Assembly (NCBI GenBank): GCA_019931185.1
Contig: JAINDK010000044.1
Location: forward strand, 1 to 48,920
Direction: 5' to 3'
Source of the DNA: Bryobacter sp. CoA8 C33
GTDB lineage: Bacteria > Acidobacteriota > Terriglobia > Bryobacterales > Bryobacteraceae
Length of the DNA: 48,920 nt
Of the stretch, positions 9,401 to 16,910 are shown piece after piece. Each line of letters opens with the position of its first letter. The stretch's first letter is position 1. The notes beneath the pieces were generated by a model. The model was given only the letters and a program-made list of their open reading frames with translations. It was not told the origin of the DNA and ran no database searches. The position numbers were made by a program, and so were the translations under genes.

Positions 9401-9747
9401 CCCTCGCTCAGGTCTTCGCCGGCACCCGCTCCGGCTCTTCGTTTGAGTCACGTGTCTCCGGCCTCGCCGCCGATCTGGCCGATGGCCAGGGGCCCGAAGT
9501 CGTGCGGGCCTTCCGTGAGCGCATCCTCGCCCTGCGCCGCCACCCCCGCCTCAACGAAGAACTCTACGCCCGCATCGATCGCCTCTATGGCCGGCTGCTA
9601 CCCGGCTACCAACCGCCCGGCCCCGCCTCGACGGAGGAGACCTTCTTCGTCATCGGGCCTGAAAAACAGATTCTCGCCTGGGAAGACTACCTCGGCCAGC
9701 CGGTCGCCCGTCTTTATCCGCGCGATTATTGGATAGGGACCGAATGA
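6448..9747 (+). CDS. M16C-family zinc metallopeptidase (PreP/falcilysin-like)
   Basis: A protein of 1,099 residues, close to the usual 970-1,150 for presequence proteases. The inverted zinc motif HxxEH is H72-T-Q-E-H76, and the distal zinc ligand Glu is E170 in 'IYTEM', about 98 residues later as in characterised PreP. The four half-domains of the clamshell fold are expected, with degenerate ones after the first. There is no signal peptide, so it should be cytoplasmic, where PreP-like enzymes degrade short unstructured peptides such as cleaved signal peptides. The ATG at 6457 is an alternative start. It begins 10 bases after the VWA gene, and its TGA overlaps the ATG of the next gene, implying translational coupling. 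Confidence 0.85.
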   Translation: MEGMTFDSLSPGQALSGFTAEARYRNSAGEPIGARFRHIPSGLVLDLITIQTVPQAFLTVHTFPVSNKGEPHTQEHLVLGKGNAGRAVAARETLSLVESTAFTQQLKTCYPFAANAGVESFFGHLGRALHALLHPDYTDEEIRREVRHFGVKTNAQGQLELEEKGTIYTEMVSSSAQPGYRVLRAMGRLLYGDQHPCSYDSGGHPAAIREMLPEDIRRFHAAHYHLGNMELIACLPRGLTLEQTLARFDAILTPLAAGQVPRPALRWRDLPAPSPAPPNTTRIVEFPSRNPQQPGPALIAWPVHPRLDLQEEGLADLFAQAFGGDPSTNLYKLFIDSQTRRTDIGARSISFSLDNETDSCFCVYIPDLAVSQANPERLAEIASLVSGELHRIAVLEDHGPELLAFHDRMHANLVRMRRSADKLTSSPPGFGARGSRGIWPGLLRDLNLEPGFEKNLLQPELFNWLEAQLATGQNLWRGRLAAWGLLEPPAYHAASRPSPALLEQEEQQLAARLAAETARLEAHYGAPGPQQALALYQADFDRATAELEDQIRHDPPARFIDTPPLTLDDSLDWSAKTLAGSVPALSGSFPGMASATIGLALDARCLSGRQLIYAALLPNLWSGAGCTRDGITLSYEETMQRLRREILALSAFWSANPATGRFELVWNASGNTLEESLAALAWLEATLLAPNWQPGNLPRLRDLAAQSANSLRGVMQRSEEHWVHEPARSWTYQHDSHFLSATNFLTEQLHVHRLNWLLADPASAPAFEADIEYLVHDLPEDTRADDEALLREQAAQDWATAPAEVIAELNELRQLLLRRAHARVHLTGSPAHLATLEPHVESLLGQLSPGPAAPRQSRQRTRPVAARLLARTGLAAEPRYTALLAPNMQGGVHLHSVPGTRIEDTSEDALLDFLAFKLFSGSGPHGIFMKTWAAGLAYSNGLRASAMEGRNHYYAERTPLLPQTMRFVSEQLKNAPREQPLAEYALAQVFAGTRSGSSFESRVSGLAADLADGQGPEVVRAFRERILALRRHPRLNEELYARIDRLYGRLLPGYQPPGPASTEETFFVIGPEKQILAWEDYLGQPVARLYPRDYWIGTE

Positions 9748-10550
9748 ACCGGCGCGCCTTTCTCGTCTCCCCCATGGCTGCCTCCGCTCAGTCGATCCTC
9801 GAGCGAAAACCACCCGCCCCCGGCGAGCGCATCGCCTACGGGCAGGACCCCCTGCAGTTCGCCCACCTCCGCGTCCCCCCTGGCAAGGGCCCCTGGCCGG
9901 TGGTCATCAACATCCACGGCGGCTTCTGGCGTGCCGCCTACGATCTCGAACATAACGGCCATCTCTGCGAAGCCCTGGGCGCCAAAGGCATTGCCACTTT
10001 CTCACTCGAGTACCGCCGCATCGGCAATCCCGGCGGCGGCTGGCCCGGCACCCTCGACGATGTCCGCGCCGCCGCGCTCCACCTCCGTCGCATCGCCCCC
10101 GCCAAACGTCTCGATACGCGCCATTGCATCACCCTCGGCCACTCCGCCGGCGGCCAGCTCGCCCTCTTTCTCGCCGCCGAACTCAGATGGATCCGCGCCG
10201 CCATTTCCCTGGCCGGCGTCGCCGACCTCCGCCGCGCCCTCGAGCTTAAACTCAGCAAGGAAGTCATGCGCGACTTCCTCGGCGCCACCCCGGCCGAACA
10301 CCCCGAACGCTATCGCCTCGCGTCTCCCATCGAACGGCTGCCCCTCGGCCGCCCCGCCGTGCTCATTCATGGCGAGGCCGATGATATCGTACCGCTCGAG
10401 ATCGCCCGCCGCTACGCCGAGGCTGCCCGCGCCCAGGGCGACCGCGTCATGCTCGACGTCCTGCCCGGCGGCCACTTCGAGCTGATCGACCCCCAGTCCG
10501 CTCAGTGGGCGACGGTCGAGCGCCGCGTGCTCGAGATGCTGCGCATCTGA
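9744..10550 (+). CDS. Alpha/beta hydrolase (carboxylesterase or kynurenine formamidase-like)
   Basis: 268 residues from the ATG at 9744, which overlaps the previous stop (ATGA). The frame extends upstream to 9729, but the coupled start is preferred. The N-terminus 'NRRAFLVS' resembles a short Tat-like signal. The oxyanion-hole motif 'HGGFW', the nucleophile elbow 'GHSAGG', an acidic residue in 'GEADDIV' and the His of 'GGHFE' form a complete catalytic set. The HGG(F/Y)W type occurs in kynurenine formamidases and in the BD-FAE/acyl-aminoacid esterase group; either is possible. The tail overlaps by 49 bases with the convergent kynureninase-like gene, which makes a tryptophan/kynurenine link attractive but unproven. 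Confidence 0.75.
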   Translation: MNRRAFLVSPMAASAQSILERKPPAPGERIAYGQDPLQFAHLRVPPGKGPWPVVINIHGGFWRAAYDLEHNGHLCEALGAKGIATFSLEYRRIGNPGGGWPGTLDDVRAAALHLRRIAPAKRLDTRHCITLGHSAGGQLALFLAAELRWIRAAISLAGVADLRRALELKLSKEVMRDFLGATPAEHPERYRLASPIERLPLGRPAVLIHGEADDIVPLEIARRYAEAARAQGDRVMLDVLPGGHFELIDPQSAQWATVERRVLEMLRI

Positions 10551-11674
10551 TCCATCGTGTACTCGAGCTCTTCCTCGGTCGTGTAAAAGTGCGGTGCGAT
10601 CCGGATCCCCGCCCCCAGCCGGTAGTCGACCAGCACGTCCCGCCGCAGCAGTTCCGCCGTCACCTCACGCCCGTCCGGCACATCGAAGATCACCACGCCG
10701 CCGCGCTCAGCCGGATTCTCAATGCCATTGAAAACCAGCCCCATTTCCCGGCCCAACTCCACCAGCCGCTGCGTTTGCCTCAGACTCTTCTCGCGGATGC
10801 GCTCGACGCCGATCTCGCGAATGATTTCATAACCCGACAAGGCCGCATAGAGAGCCGGAATTGCCGGCGTGCCGTTCAACAGCCGCGTTACATCGCCGGC
10901 ATACTCGATCGCCCCGGGTACGAACTCGAAGGGTCTTTCGTGCGCCATCCATCCGGTCGCCGCCGGCTCGAGCCGCGGCAACAGGTCAGGCCGCGCATAC
11001 AGATACGCCGCTCCCGGCCCCCCGCATAACCACTTCACACTGCCCCCGGTCACAAAATCGATACCCAGATCGCGCACGCTAAACGGCACCACGCCGCAGG
11101 ATTGATACGTATCGGCCAGCACCATCGCCCCTACCCGGTGCGCCTTTTCAACAATCGCCTTCAGATCCTGCAGATACGAACTGCGAAAGGTGACATGCGA
11201 CACCGAAACGAGCAGCACGGTCTCGTCAATGGCGGCCAGCAGCGCCTCGATCGGCACGCGCTTGCCGTCCTCGGAGGCCGGCGCCTCGATGAGCCGCGCC
11301 CCATAGCGCGGCCAGTGATGAAAGATGTAGTGATTCGAAGGAAAATTGAGCGACTCCGTCAGCAGGCCGTTTCTCGGCCCCGACCAGTCGAGCGCGCTTA
11401 AGATCACCTGCTGGCACACCGACACATTCTGGTGCATCACCACCGAGCCAGCCGGCGCGTCGATGATGCCGGCTATGACATTACCCACCGTTACCGGCAT
11501 GTCCCACCAACCCTCGGACCAGGCACGGATCGAGCGGTCGGTCCATTCATCGGCGAATTGCGTCAGCCGCTCCCGCACCCGCCGCGGCATTGCCCCGAGC
11601 GAGTGGCTGATCATGTGTGTCGTCTTTTCGAGTGTCGGAAACTCGGCCCGCCACCGCAGCAGTTCGTCAGTCAC
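10502..11674 (-). CDS. Kynureninase-like class V PLP-dependent enzyme
   Basis: A 390-residue fold-type I PLP enzyme, starting with GTG at 11674. The PLP-binding Lys is K214 in 'GGSVKWLCGGPG', and the pyridine-nitrogen Asp is D188 in 'LADTYQS'. 'WLCGGPGAAYLY' is the glycine-rich segment shared by kynureninases and close class V aminotransferases. The reaction would be hydrolysis of kynurenine to anthranilate plus alanine, or a related C-S or C-C lyase/aminotransfer reaction; the sequence alone does not decide. It lies 6 bases downstream of an amino-acid permease in the same orientation, so the two form an operon that probably imports and breaks down an amino acid. The 3' end overlaps the convergent alpha/beta hydrolase. 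Confidence 0.7.
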   Translation of the reverse strand: MTDELLRWRAEFPTLEKTTHMISHSLGAMPRRVRERLTQFADEWTDRSIRAWSEGWWDMPVTVGNVIAGIIDAPAGSVVMHQNVSVCQQVILSALDWSGPRNGLLTESLNFPSNHYIFHHWPRYGARLIEAPASEDGKRVPIEALLAAIDETVLLVSVSHVTFRSSYLQDLKAIVEKAHRVGAMVLADTYQSCGVVPFSVRDLGIDFVTGGSVKWLCGGPGAAYLYARPDLLPRLEPAATGWMAHERPFEFVPGAIEYAGDVTRLLNGTPAIPALYAALSGYEIIREIGVERIREKSLRQTQRLVELGREMGLVFNGIENPAERGGVVIFDVPDGREVTAELLRRDVLVDYRLGAGIRIAPHFYTTEEELEYTMDQMRSISSTRRSTVAH

Positions 11675-11680
11675 GATCCC

Positions 11681-12979
11681 TTAGATTCCGGCACGGGCCC
11701 GCGCGACCCAGGAATGCACGGGAAAACTCACACCGACGACGGCCAGCACGCACACCGACGGCCACGGACTCTGCATCGTCAGGCTGATCAGGAACCCGAG
11801 CGTGCCGGCAAGGAACAGCGCCGGCGTCCACGGATAGCCCCACATACGGTAGGGCCGTGGCAACTCGGGCCGCCGCGCCCGCAGCCGGATCAGCCCGGCG
11901 ACGGCCACGGCATAGTAAAGCCAGGCCGCGCTGATGGCCAACTGCAGCACGAAGCCCAGGCTCGAGCTGACCAGCACCAGCAGGCTCGACACTGCCGCAT
12001 GCGCCACAATTGCCCGCACCGGCGTGCCCGTGCCGCGGTGCAAAATCTCGAGCCCGGGCAGAAACAGCCCGTCGCGCGCCTGCGCATAATACAGCCGCGA
12101 CGCCGCCAGGCCCAAGCCATTCACCGTGCCGACAATCGCCAGCACGATCACCGCCGCCAGCGCCTTGCCTCCCGCCACGCCCAGCACGCGCCCGGCCACA
12201 TCGGCCCCCACCTGCCCGCTCCGCTGCAATTCTTCGATCGACAGCACCCGCGTATAGGCCAGATTCACCGCCAGATAAAGCACCACCACCAAGAGAAAGC
12301 TGATCGCGAAGGCCCGCGGCAGATCCCGCGCCGGCTCGCGCATCTCCCCGGCGACAAAGCCCGCATAGCTCCAGCCCTCGTAGCAAAAGAAACAGGTAGC
12401 CAGCGCCAGCCCGAAGTTTCCCGCCGCCACCGCTTGTGGCGCTCCCTGCGCCGGGCTCCCGGCAAAGAAAGCGAGGCCAATCAGCAAGGCCAGCGCCAGG
12501 ATCTTCGCCACATTCGTGATGTTTTGCAGCCACACGGCCCAGGCCGTCGAAAGCGCCGCGAGCAAGGCCAGCCCCCAGATCAACAGCAGCGTCACCAGCA
12601 GCCCGGAGCCTTCCGGCAAAGGCAGCAGCGCCGCCAGATAGCGCGAGAAGCCGCTGGCCACATACGCCGTCGCCCCCGACAGCAAGGCAAACAAATGCAC
12701 CCAGCCAGAGCTGAACGCCACCGCCGGTCCGAAGGCCGCCTTCAGATAGACATAGAGCCCGCCCGTTGCCGGCAGCATCGCGCTCAGCTCAGCAAAGGCC
12801 AGCGCCCCACAGAACACAAGCAGCCCCGAGACCACCCAGGCCAGCGTCATCGCCCCGGTGGCCGGCAGCAGCCGCGCCAGCTCCTGTGGCGTCACGAAGA
12901 TGCCCGCGCCGATCACGATACCCACGACGATGCTGGCCGCGTCGAGCCACGAAAGCGTGGGCTTGAGATCTTCCGCCAT
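11681..12979 (-). CDS. APC-superfamily amino acid permease
   Basis: A 432-residue integral membrane protein with about 12 hydrophobic helices. 'VVGIVIGAGIFVTP' near the N-terminus is the classic helix-1 substrate-binding signature (GxGIF) of the APC family, followed by 'LSAMLPATGGLYVYLK' and 'CFFCYEGWSYAGFVAGEM', which fit the LAT-like branch. It should import or exchange an amino acid across the inner membrane. It is first in a two-gene operon with the kynureninase-like gene, suggesting an aromatic or kynurenine-type substrate by context only. The ATG start is 17 bases from the divergent dehydrogenase start at 12997, too close for two separate promoters between them, so each promoter must reach into the neighbouring gene or be shared. 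Confidence 0.85.
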   Translation of the reverse strand: MAEDLKPTLSWLDAASIVVGIVIGAGIFVTPQELARLLPATGAMTLAWVVSGLLVFCGALAFAELSAMLPATGGLYVYLKAAFGPAVAFSSGWVHLFALLSGATAYVASGFSRYLAALLPLPEGSGLLVTLLLIWGLALLAALSTAWAVWLQNITNVAKILALALLIGLAFFAGSPAQGAPQAVAAGNFGLALATCFFCYEGWSYAGFVAGEMREPARDLPRAFAISFLLVVVLYLAVNLAYTRVLSIEELQRSGQVGADVAGRVLGVAGGKALAAVIVLAIVGTVNGLGLAASRLYYAQARDGLFLPGLEILHRGTGTPVRAIVAHAAVSSLLVLVSSSLGFVLQLAISAAWLYYAVAVAGLIRLRARRPELPRPYRMWGYPWTPALFLAGTLGFLISLTMQSPWPSVCVLAVVGVSFPVHSWVARARAGI

Positions 12980-12996
12980 GGTGATATTCTCTACCC

Positions 12997-14043
12997 ATGT
13001 CTTCGAGCTTTTTCACCCGCCGGGAAATTCTTGCCTCCGCTGCCGCTGCTCCACTGGCTCTGGCGCAGTCCGCCACGCCGCTCAAGATCGTTGTCATGCA
13101 AAGCTTCGATCCGGCTGAAGTCGCCCTGTTCGAAAAAGCCGCGGTCGGCCGCAAGGTCGAGATCGTGGAGGCGCGCCGCTCTGATTTGCGCGAAAAACTC
13201 AAGGATGCCGAAGTCGTCTTCGGCGGGCTGAGCGCCGCCGATCTCGACTACGCCCCCAGGCTGAAGTGGATCCAGGCGGGCGGCGCCGGCATGGAAGGCT
13301 TCGATAAGAAAGTGCTCGCCTCCCCGGTTACCGTCACCAACATGGCTCGCGTCTTTGCCCCCGGCATCGCCGAAACCGCCATGGGCCTGCTGCTGTGCAT
13401 CTCGCGCGGCATCAGCACCTACTACATGCCGCAGTTCTACCGCCGCGAATGGAAGGAAGTTGGCACCGTCAAGTCTCCCGATCACATCGAACTGGCAGGC
13501 CGCGTCATGGGTATTGTCGGCATGGGCGGCATCGGCACGGAGATTGCCAAGCGCGCCCACTATGGCTTCGGCATGAGGGTCTGGGCCACCGACCCCAAGC
13601 CCATGCCCAAGCCCGATTGCGTCGAGATTCTGCGCGAGCCCGCCTGGTTTCCTGAGATGGCCAAACAGGTCGATGTGCTCGTCAGCGCCGCTCCGCTGAC
13701 GGCCAAGACCACGAAGATGTTCAATGAACAGATCTTCCGCTCGATGAAAAAGGGCTCGATCTTCATCGCCATGTCCCGGGGCGGGCTGTTTGACGACATG
13801 GCTCTGGTCAAGGTGCTCAAGGAGGGTCATCTCCGCGGCGCCGGCCTTGATGTGTTCCCCGTCGAGCCGATCCCCTCGAACCACCCGATTTTCGACTGCG
13901 CGAACGTCGTCATGACTCCACACACCTCCGGCTGGGGAGTGGAACGCCAGCAGCGCCTCGTGGCTCACTTCGCCGAGAATATCCGCCGCTACACAATTGG
14001 TGAGCCGCTTCTCGCCGTTGTCGACAAAGTCGCCGGATACTAG
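12997..14043 (+). CDS. Exported D-2-hydroxyacid dehydrogenase family protein
   Basis: 348 residues. The N-terminus 'FTRREILASAAAAPLALAQ' is a Tat-type signal, unusual for this NAD(P)-dependent family. The Rossmann motif 'GIVGMGGIGTEIA' is intact. The three catalytic residues are visible: Arg in 'AMSRGG', Glu in 'DVFPVEP' and His in 'TPHTSGW'. The enzyme would interconvert a 2-hydroxyacid and a 2-oxoacid; export as a folded holoenzyme by Tat would carry the cofactor along. It is followed after 6 bases by the Ppx/GppA gene. Misassignment of the start is unlikely, because the signal and the mature domain are in one uninterrupted frame with an ATG at 12997. Confidence 0.82.
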   Translation: MSSSFFTRREILASAAAAPLALAQSATPLKIVVMQSFDPAEVALFEKAAVGRKVEIVEARRSDLREKLKDAEVVFGGLSAADLDYAPRLKWIQAGGAGMEGFDKKVLASPVTVTNMARVFAPGIAETAMGLLLCISRGISTYYMPQFYRREWKEVGTVKSPDHIELAGRVMGIVGMGGIGTEIAKRAHYGFGMRVWATDPKPMPKPDCVEILREPAWFPEMAKQVDVLVSAAPLTAKTTKMFNEQIFRSMKKGSIFIAMSRGGLFDDMALVKVLKEGHLRGAGLDVFPVEPIPSNHPIFDCANVVMTPHTSGWGVERQQRLVAHFAENIRRYTIGEPLLAVVDKVAGY

Positions 14044-14049
14044 GGGGAG

Positions 14050-15582
14050 ATGGCCCGTTACGCCGCTGTCGATATTGGCAGCAACTCCATGCGCCTGCTG
14101 GTGGCCGAGACCAGCACCCCGGCCCGCTTCGAGCGGCTGGTGGAAGACCGGGAAGTCACCCGCCTCGGCGAAAGCGTCTTCACCCATGGCCTGCTCAGCG
14201 AGGAGGCGATCCGCCACGCCGAGACCGTTTTGCGCCGCTTCCGCTCGAGTATTGCCGGCGCGGAGGTCACCGCCATCCGCGCCGTCGCCACCAGCGCCAC
14301 GCGCGACGCAAGCAACCGCGAGGACTTCCTCGGCCGCGCCGAAGCCGCCCTAGGCCATCCTATTGAGATCATCAGCGGCGTCGAGGAAGCCCGCCTCATC
14401 GGCCTCGGCGTCAATCACGTCTGGCCACAGGGCGAGGACCCGGTGCTGATCGTCGATGTCGGCGGCGGCAGCGCCGAGTTTGTCCTGATGCAGAACGGGG
14501 CCATGGTCGAAGGCTATTCGCGCCCGCTCGGCGCGGTGCGGCTGAAGGAAGTATTTCTCGACAAGGACCCGCCGCGGCGCGAGCAGTTGCTGCGTCTGCA
14601 GGAGTTCATCGACGAAAAGATGGATATGGCGGTGCGGCGGCTTGGCCGGCAGTCCTTTATGCGCGGCATCGCCACCAGCGCGAGCGCCGCGGCGATCGTC
14701 TGCCACGTCAATGACATTCCCCGCGGCGAGCGGGCCCGCGCCGACCAGCGCCCGGCCACGCTCGAACAGGTGCGCCGGCTGTACCGCGAACTGCTTGAGA
14801 TGCCCGTGGAGCGCCGCCGCAAGCTGACCGGCATCGGTCCCCGCCGCGCCGAGATCATTCTGGCCGGGGTCGCCGTTTTTCTGCGCGCCATGGAGCGCTT
14901 CGACATCCCTGCTCTGTATTATTCCCGGGCCGGTGTCCGCGAAGGTATCATCGCCGATCTGGACACGCGCGAGGACACGGCACGCCGCCCGGGTCTTGCC
15001 GGCGAACAGCGCCGCGTGGTGGAAACCTTCGCCAAACGCTACGGTATCTCCCTGGCCCATGCCCGCATTACGGCCGCCTTCGCCGTGGAGCTCTTCGACC
15101 ACCTCGCACCCTTGCACGGATTGGCGCCGGCCTATGCCCGCCTGCTCGAGGCCGCCTGCCACTTGCTCGATGTCGGGCATTATGTCAGCGACTCGAGCCA
15201 TCACAAACACAGCCACTATCTCGTCCGCCACGGTGACCTGCCCGGCTTCACGGAGGACGAAAAGCGCTTTATCGCCCTCTTGTGCCGCTTTCACCGCAAG
15301 GGTATGCCGGAGGCGCGCCATTCCGAAATCCAGGCCCTCACTCCGGCCCGCCGCCGCGCCCTCGAACTGCTCATCCCCTTTGTCCGCATCGCCGACGCGC
15401 TTGACCGCAGCCGCGACCAGCACGTGCGCCTGGCCCGTTGCGAAATCCGCGATCATGCCGTCGTGTTGACGCTCGAAACCGAAGCTGGCAAGGACACCGC
15501 CCTCGAGGAATGGGCCGTCGAGCGCAGCGGCGCCACTTTTGGCGACATCTATGGCCGCAATCTGATAGTACAGAAGGCATGA
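14050..15582 (+). CDS. Exopolyphosphatase / guanosine pentaphosphatase (Ppx/GppA family)
   Basis: A 510-residue cytoplasmic protein. The N-terminal ASKHA-fold ATPase-like domain has 'AAVDIGSNSMRLLVAE' (phosphate-1 motif), 'GVEEARLIGLG' with the catalytic Glu, and 'IVDVGGGSAEFVL' (phosphate-2). The C-terminal part, from about 315, is HD-like with His/Asp clusters ('LLDVGHYVSDSSHHKHSHY', 'FHRKG'). This two-domain length is typical of full Ppx enzymes. The family hydrolyses inorganic polyphosphate and/or pppGpp and so affects phosphate storage and the stringent response. It follows the dehydrogenase gene by 6 bases, and its stop overlaps the start of the FG-GAP gene (ATGA), so the three are co-transcribed. 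Confidence 0.9.
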   Translation: MARYAAVDIGSNSMRLLVAETSTPARFERLVEDREVTRLGESVFTHGLLSEEAIRHAETVLRRFRSSIAGAEVTAIRAVATSATRDASNREDFLGRAEAALGHPIEIISGVEEARLIGLGVNHVWPQGEDPVLIVDVGGGSAEFVLMQNGAMVEGYSRPLGAVRLKEVFLDKDPPRREQLLRLQEFIDEKMDMAVRRLGRQSFMRGIATSASAAAIVCHVNDIPRGERARADQRPATLEQVRRLYRELLEMPVERRRKLTGIGPRRAEIILAGVAVFLRAMERFDIPALYYSRAGVREGIIADLDTREDTARRPGLAGEQRRVVETFAKRYGISLAHARITAAFAVELFDHLAPLHGLAPAYARLLEAACHLLDVGHYVSDSSHHKHSHYLVRHGDLPGFTEDEKRFIALLCRFHRKGMPEARHSEIQALTPARRRALELLIPFVRIADALDRSRDQHVRLARCEIRDHAVVLTLETEAGKDTALEEWAVERSGATFGDIYGRNLIVQKA

Positions 15583-16721
15583 TTGCCCTCGTTTCTCTCC
15601 TGCTCAGCCTCGCCGCCGAACCCGTCTTTCTGCTGCACGGCGTCGCGCGCGACCTCAGCGAAGGCGTCAGCGTTTTTGATGTCGACCGCGACGGCCGTCT
15701 CGATGTCGTCAGCGGCGCTTATTGGTACCAGGCCCCCGGCTGGAAGGCCCATCACTTTCGCGAAGTCGGTTTCGTCAACGAGTATGTAGTGAACTGCGGC
15801 GAATTCGCCGTCGACCTCAATGGCGACGGCTACGAGGACATCCTCTCGGCCGGCTGGCAGGAGGACCGTATTTTCTTTTTTGAAAACCCGCGCCGCACCG
15901 GCGTGCTCTGGCCCAAGCGGAAGATCGCCTCCTCGCGCGACACCGAGGGCCTCATGATGGCCGATGTCGACGGCGACGGCATCCGTGATCTGCTGGTGTC
16001 GAACTACTCCCGCCAGCCGATGTTCTGGGTGCGCGTGCTCGCCGGCGGCGCCTTCGTGGTGCATCCCATCGAGCCCACGGGCCAGGGCAACGGCCACGGC
16101 ATCGGCTTCGGCGACATCGATGGCGACGGCAAGGGCGACATTGTCAGCGAGCGCGGCTGGTTCCGCCAGATTGATGCGCTGTCCAACCGTTGGGAGTGGC
16201 GCCGTGAATGGACTCTCCACGATGCCTCGATCGAGATGATCGTGCGCGACCTCAATGGCGACGGCAAGGCCGACGTCATCTTCGGCCAGGCCCACGCCTA
16301 CGGCCTATACTGGCTCGAACAACTCCCGGCCGGGCAGTGGAAGAAACACACGATCGACGGGAGCTTCTCCCAGGTGCACACCGTCTCGCTGGCCGATCTC
16401 GACGGCGACGGCCAGCCTGAATTGCTGGCCGGCAAGCGCTACCGCGCCCACAACGAGAAAGACCCCGGCGCCTTCGATCCGCTCGTGTTCTACTACTGGC
16501 GCATTCGCCCCGGCCCGCGCTTCGAGCGCGTTCCGCTCGCCGTCAATTCCCCCGCCAGCCCCGGCATGCAGCTCATTGTCCGCGACCTTGATGGCGACGG
16601 CGACACCGATATCATCACCGCCGCCAAGAGCGGCCAGTATTGGTTTGAGAACCTCACGATCAACCGCGTGCCCGAGGCGAGCCGCCAAACTCTCTACCAG
16701 AGCTTCCCCACCCGCCGCTAG
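15579..16721 (+). CDS. FG-GAP/VCBS repeat secreted beta-propeller protein
   Basis: 380 residues from the ATG at 15579, overlapping the previous TGA; the open frame reaching back to 15438 is a shadow of the Ppx gene. A short signal peptide (residues 1-12) precedes seven Ca-binding loops of type DxDxDGxxD at about 34-42, 79-87, 129-137, 179-187, 224-232, 273-281 and 336-344. Seven repeats 45-63 residues apart fit a seven-bladed integrin-like propeller built for secretion and calcium-dependent binding. No enzymatic motif is seen. Such FG-GAP proteins are abundant in Acidobacteriota and Planctomycetes and their ligands are unknown. A perfect 10-bp inverted repeat overlaps its stop codon. Confidence 0.87.
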   Translation: MIALVSLLLSLAAEPVFLLHGVARDLSEGVSVFDVDRDGRLDVVSGAYWYQAPGWKAHHFREVGFVNEYVVNCGEFAVDLNGDGYEDILSAGWQEDRIFFFENPRRTGVLWPKRKIASSRDTEGLMMADVDGDGIRDLLVSNYSRQPMFWVRVLAGGAFVVHPIEPTGQGNGHGIGFGDIDGDGKGDIVSERGWFRQIDALSNRWEWRREWTLHDASIEMIVRDLNGDGKADVIFGQAHAYGLYWLEQLPAGQWKKHTIDGSFSQVHTVSLADLDGDGQPELLAGKRYRAHNEKDPGAFDPLVFYYWRIRPGPRFERVPLAVNSPASPGMQLIVRDLDGDGDTDIITAAKSGQYWFENLTINRVPEASRQTLYQSFPTRR

Positions 16722-16729
16722 CTCTGGTA
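16695..16729 (+). repeat. 10-bp perfect inverted repeat at the end of the FG-GAP gene
   Basis: TACCAGAGCT at 16695-16704 is the exact reverse complement of AGCTCTGGTA at 16720-16729, with a 15-base loop containing the last codons; the TAG stop (16719-16721) sits at the base of the 3' arm. In the mRNA this would fold into a strong stem-loop. It lacks a U-tract (AAAATTCG follows), so it is not a classic intrinsic terminator. It could be a processing or stability hairpin, or a Rho-independent stop of a weaker kind, 21 bases before tRNA-Gln. Confidence 0.55.
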
Positions 16730-16750
16730 AAATTCGAGTTGTACCGTTGC

Positions 16751-16824
16751 TGGGAGATCGTCTAACGGTAGGACAGCAGATTCTGACTCTGCTTATCGGG
16801 GTTCGAATCCCTGTCTCCCAGCCA
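16751..16824 (+). tRNA. tRNA-Gln (anticodon CTG)
   Basis: A 74-base cloverleaf. The acceptor stem TGGGAGA (16751-16757) pairs with TCTCCCA (16814-16820), followed by discriminator G and an encoded CCA. The anticodon stem is GCAGA/TCTGC with loop TTCTGAC, giving anticodon CTG, which reads CAG (Gln). The T-arm CGGGG-TTCGAAT-CCCTG is regular, with one G-T pair. The T1-A72 end pair is typical of bacterial tRNA-Gln. It lies on the plus strand between the FG-GAP gene and the convergent rho gene. A 10-C homopolymer follows at 16834-16843. Confidence 0.96.
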
Positions 16825-16849
16825 ATTCTTTCTCCCCCCCCCCAATACC

Positions 16850-16886
16850 CCAAGAACAAAGGCCGCCCCCGGACGGGAGCGGCCTT
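16850..16886 (-). terminator. Intrinsic terminator of rho
   Basis: On the minus strand, 24 bases after the rho stop, AAGGCCGC (16886-16879) pairs with GCGGCCTT (16866-16859); after one A-C mismatch the stem continues inward for up to four more pairs around a GGAC-type loop. A U-rich stretch (TTTGTTCTT) follows at 16858-16850. In the opposite direction no U-tract follows, so it mainly serves rho, although it could also stop the convergent tRNA transcript. Confidence 0.7.
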
Positions 16887-16910
16887 GGCCACAAATTCTC
16901 AAAATAAGAC

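Noticed and set aside
11432-13231. 599-codon plus-strand frame opposite the permease and PLP genes; also 29406-31250, 22102-23670 and 17136-18446
   Set aside because: Arg/Gln/His-rich antisense shadows of verified genes with intact catalytic motifs; no independent evidence.
16834-16843. Run of ten Cs next to the tRNA
   Set aside because: A simple homopolymer prone to sequencing error; no function is apparent.
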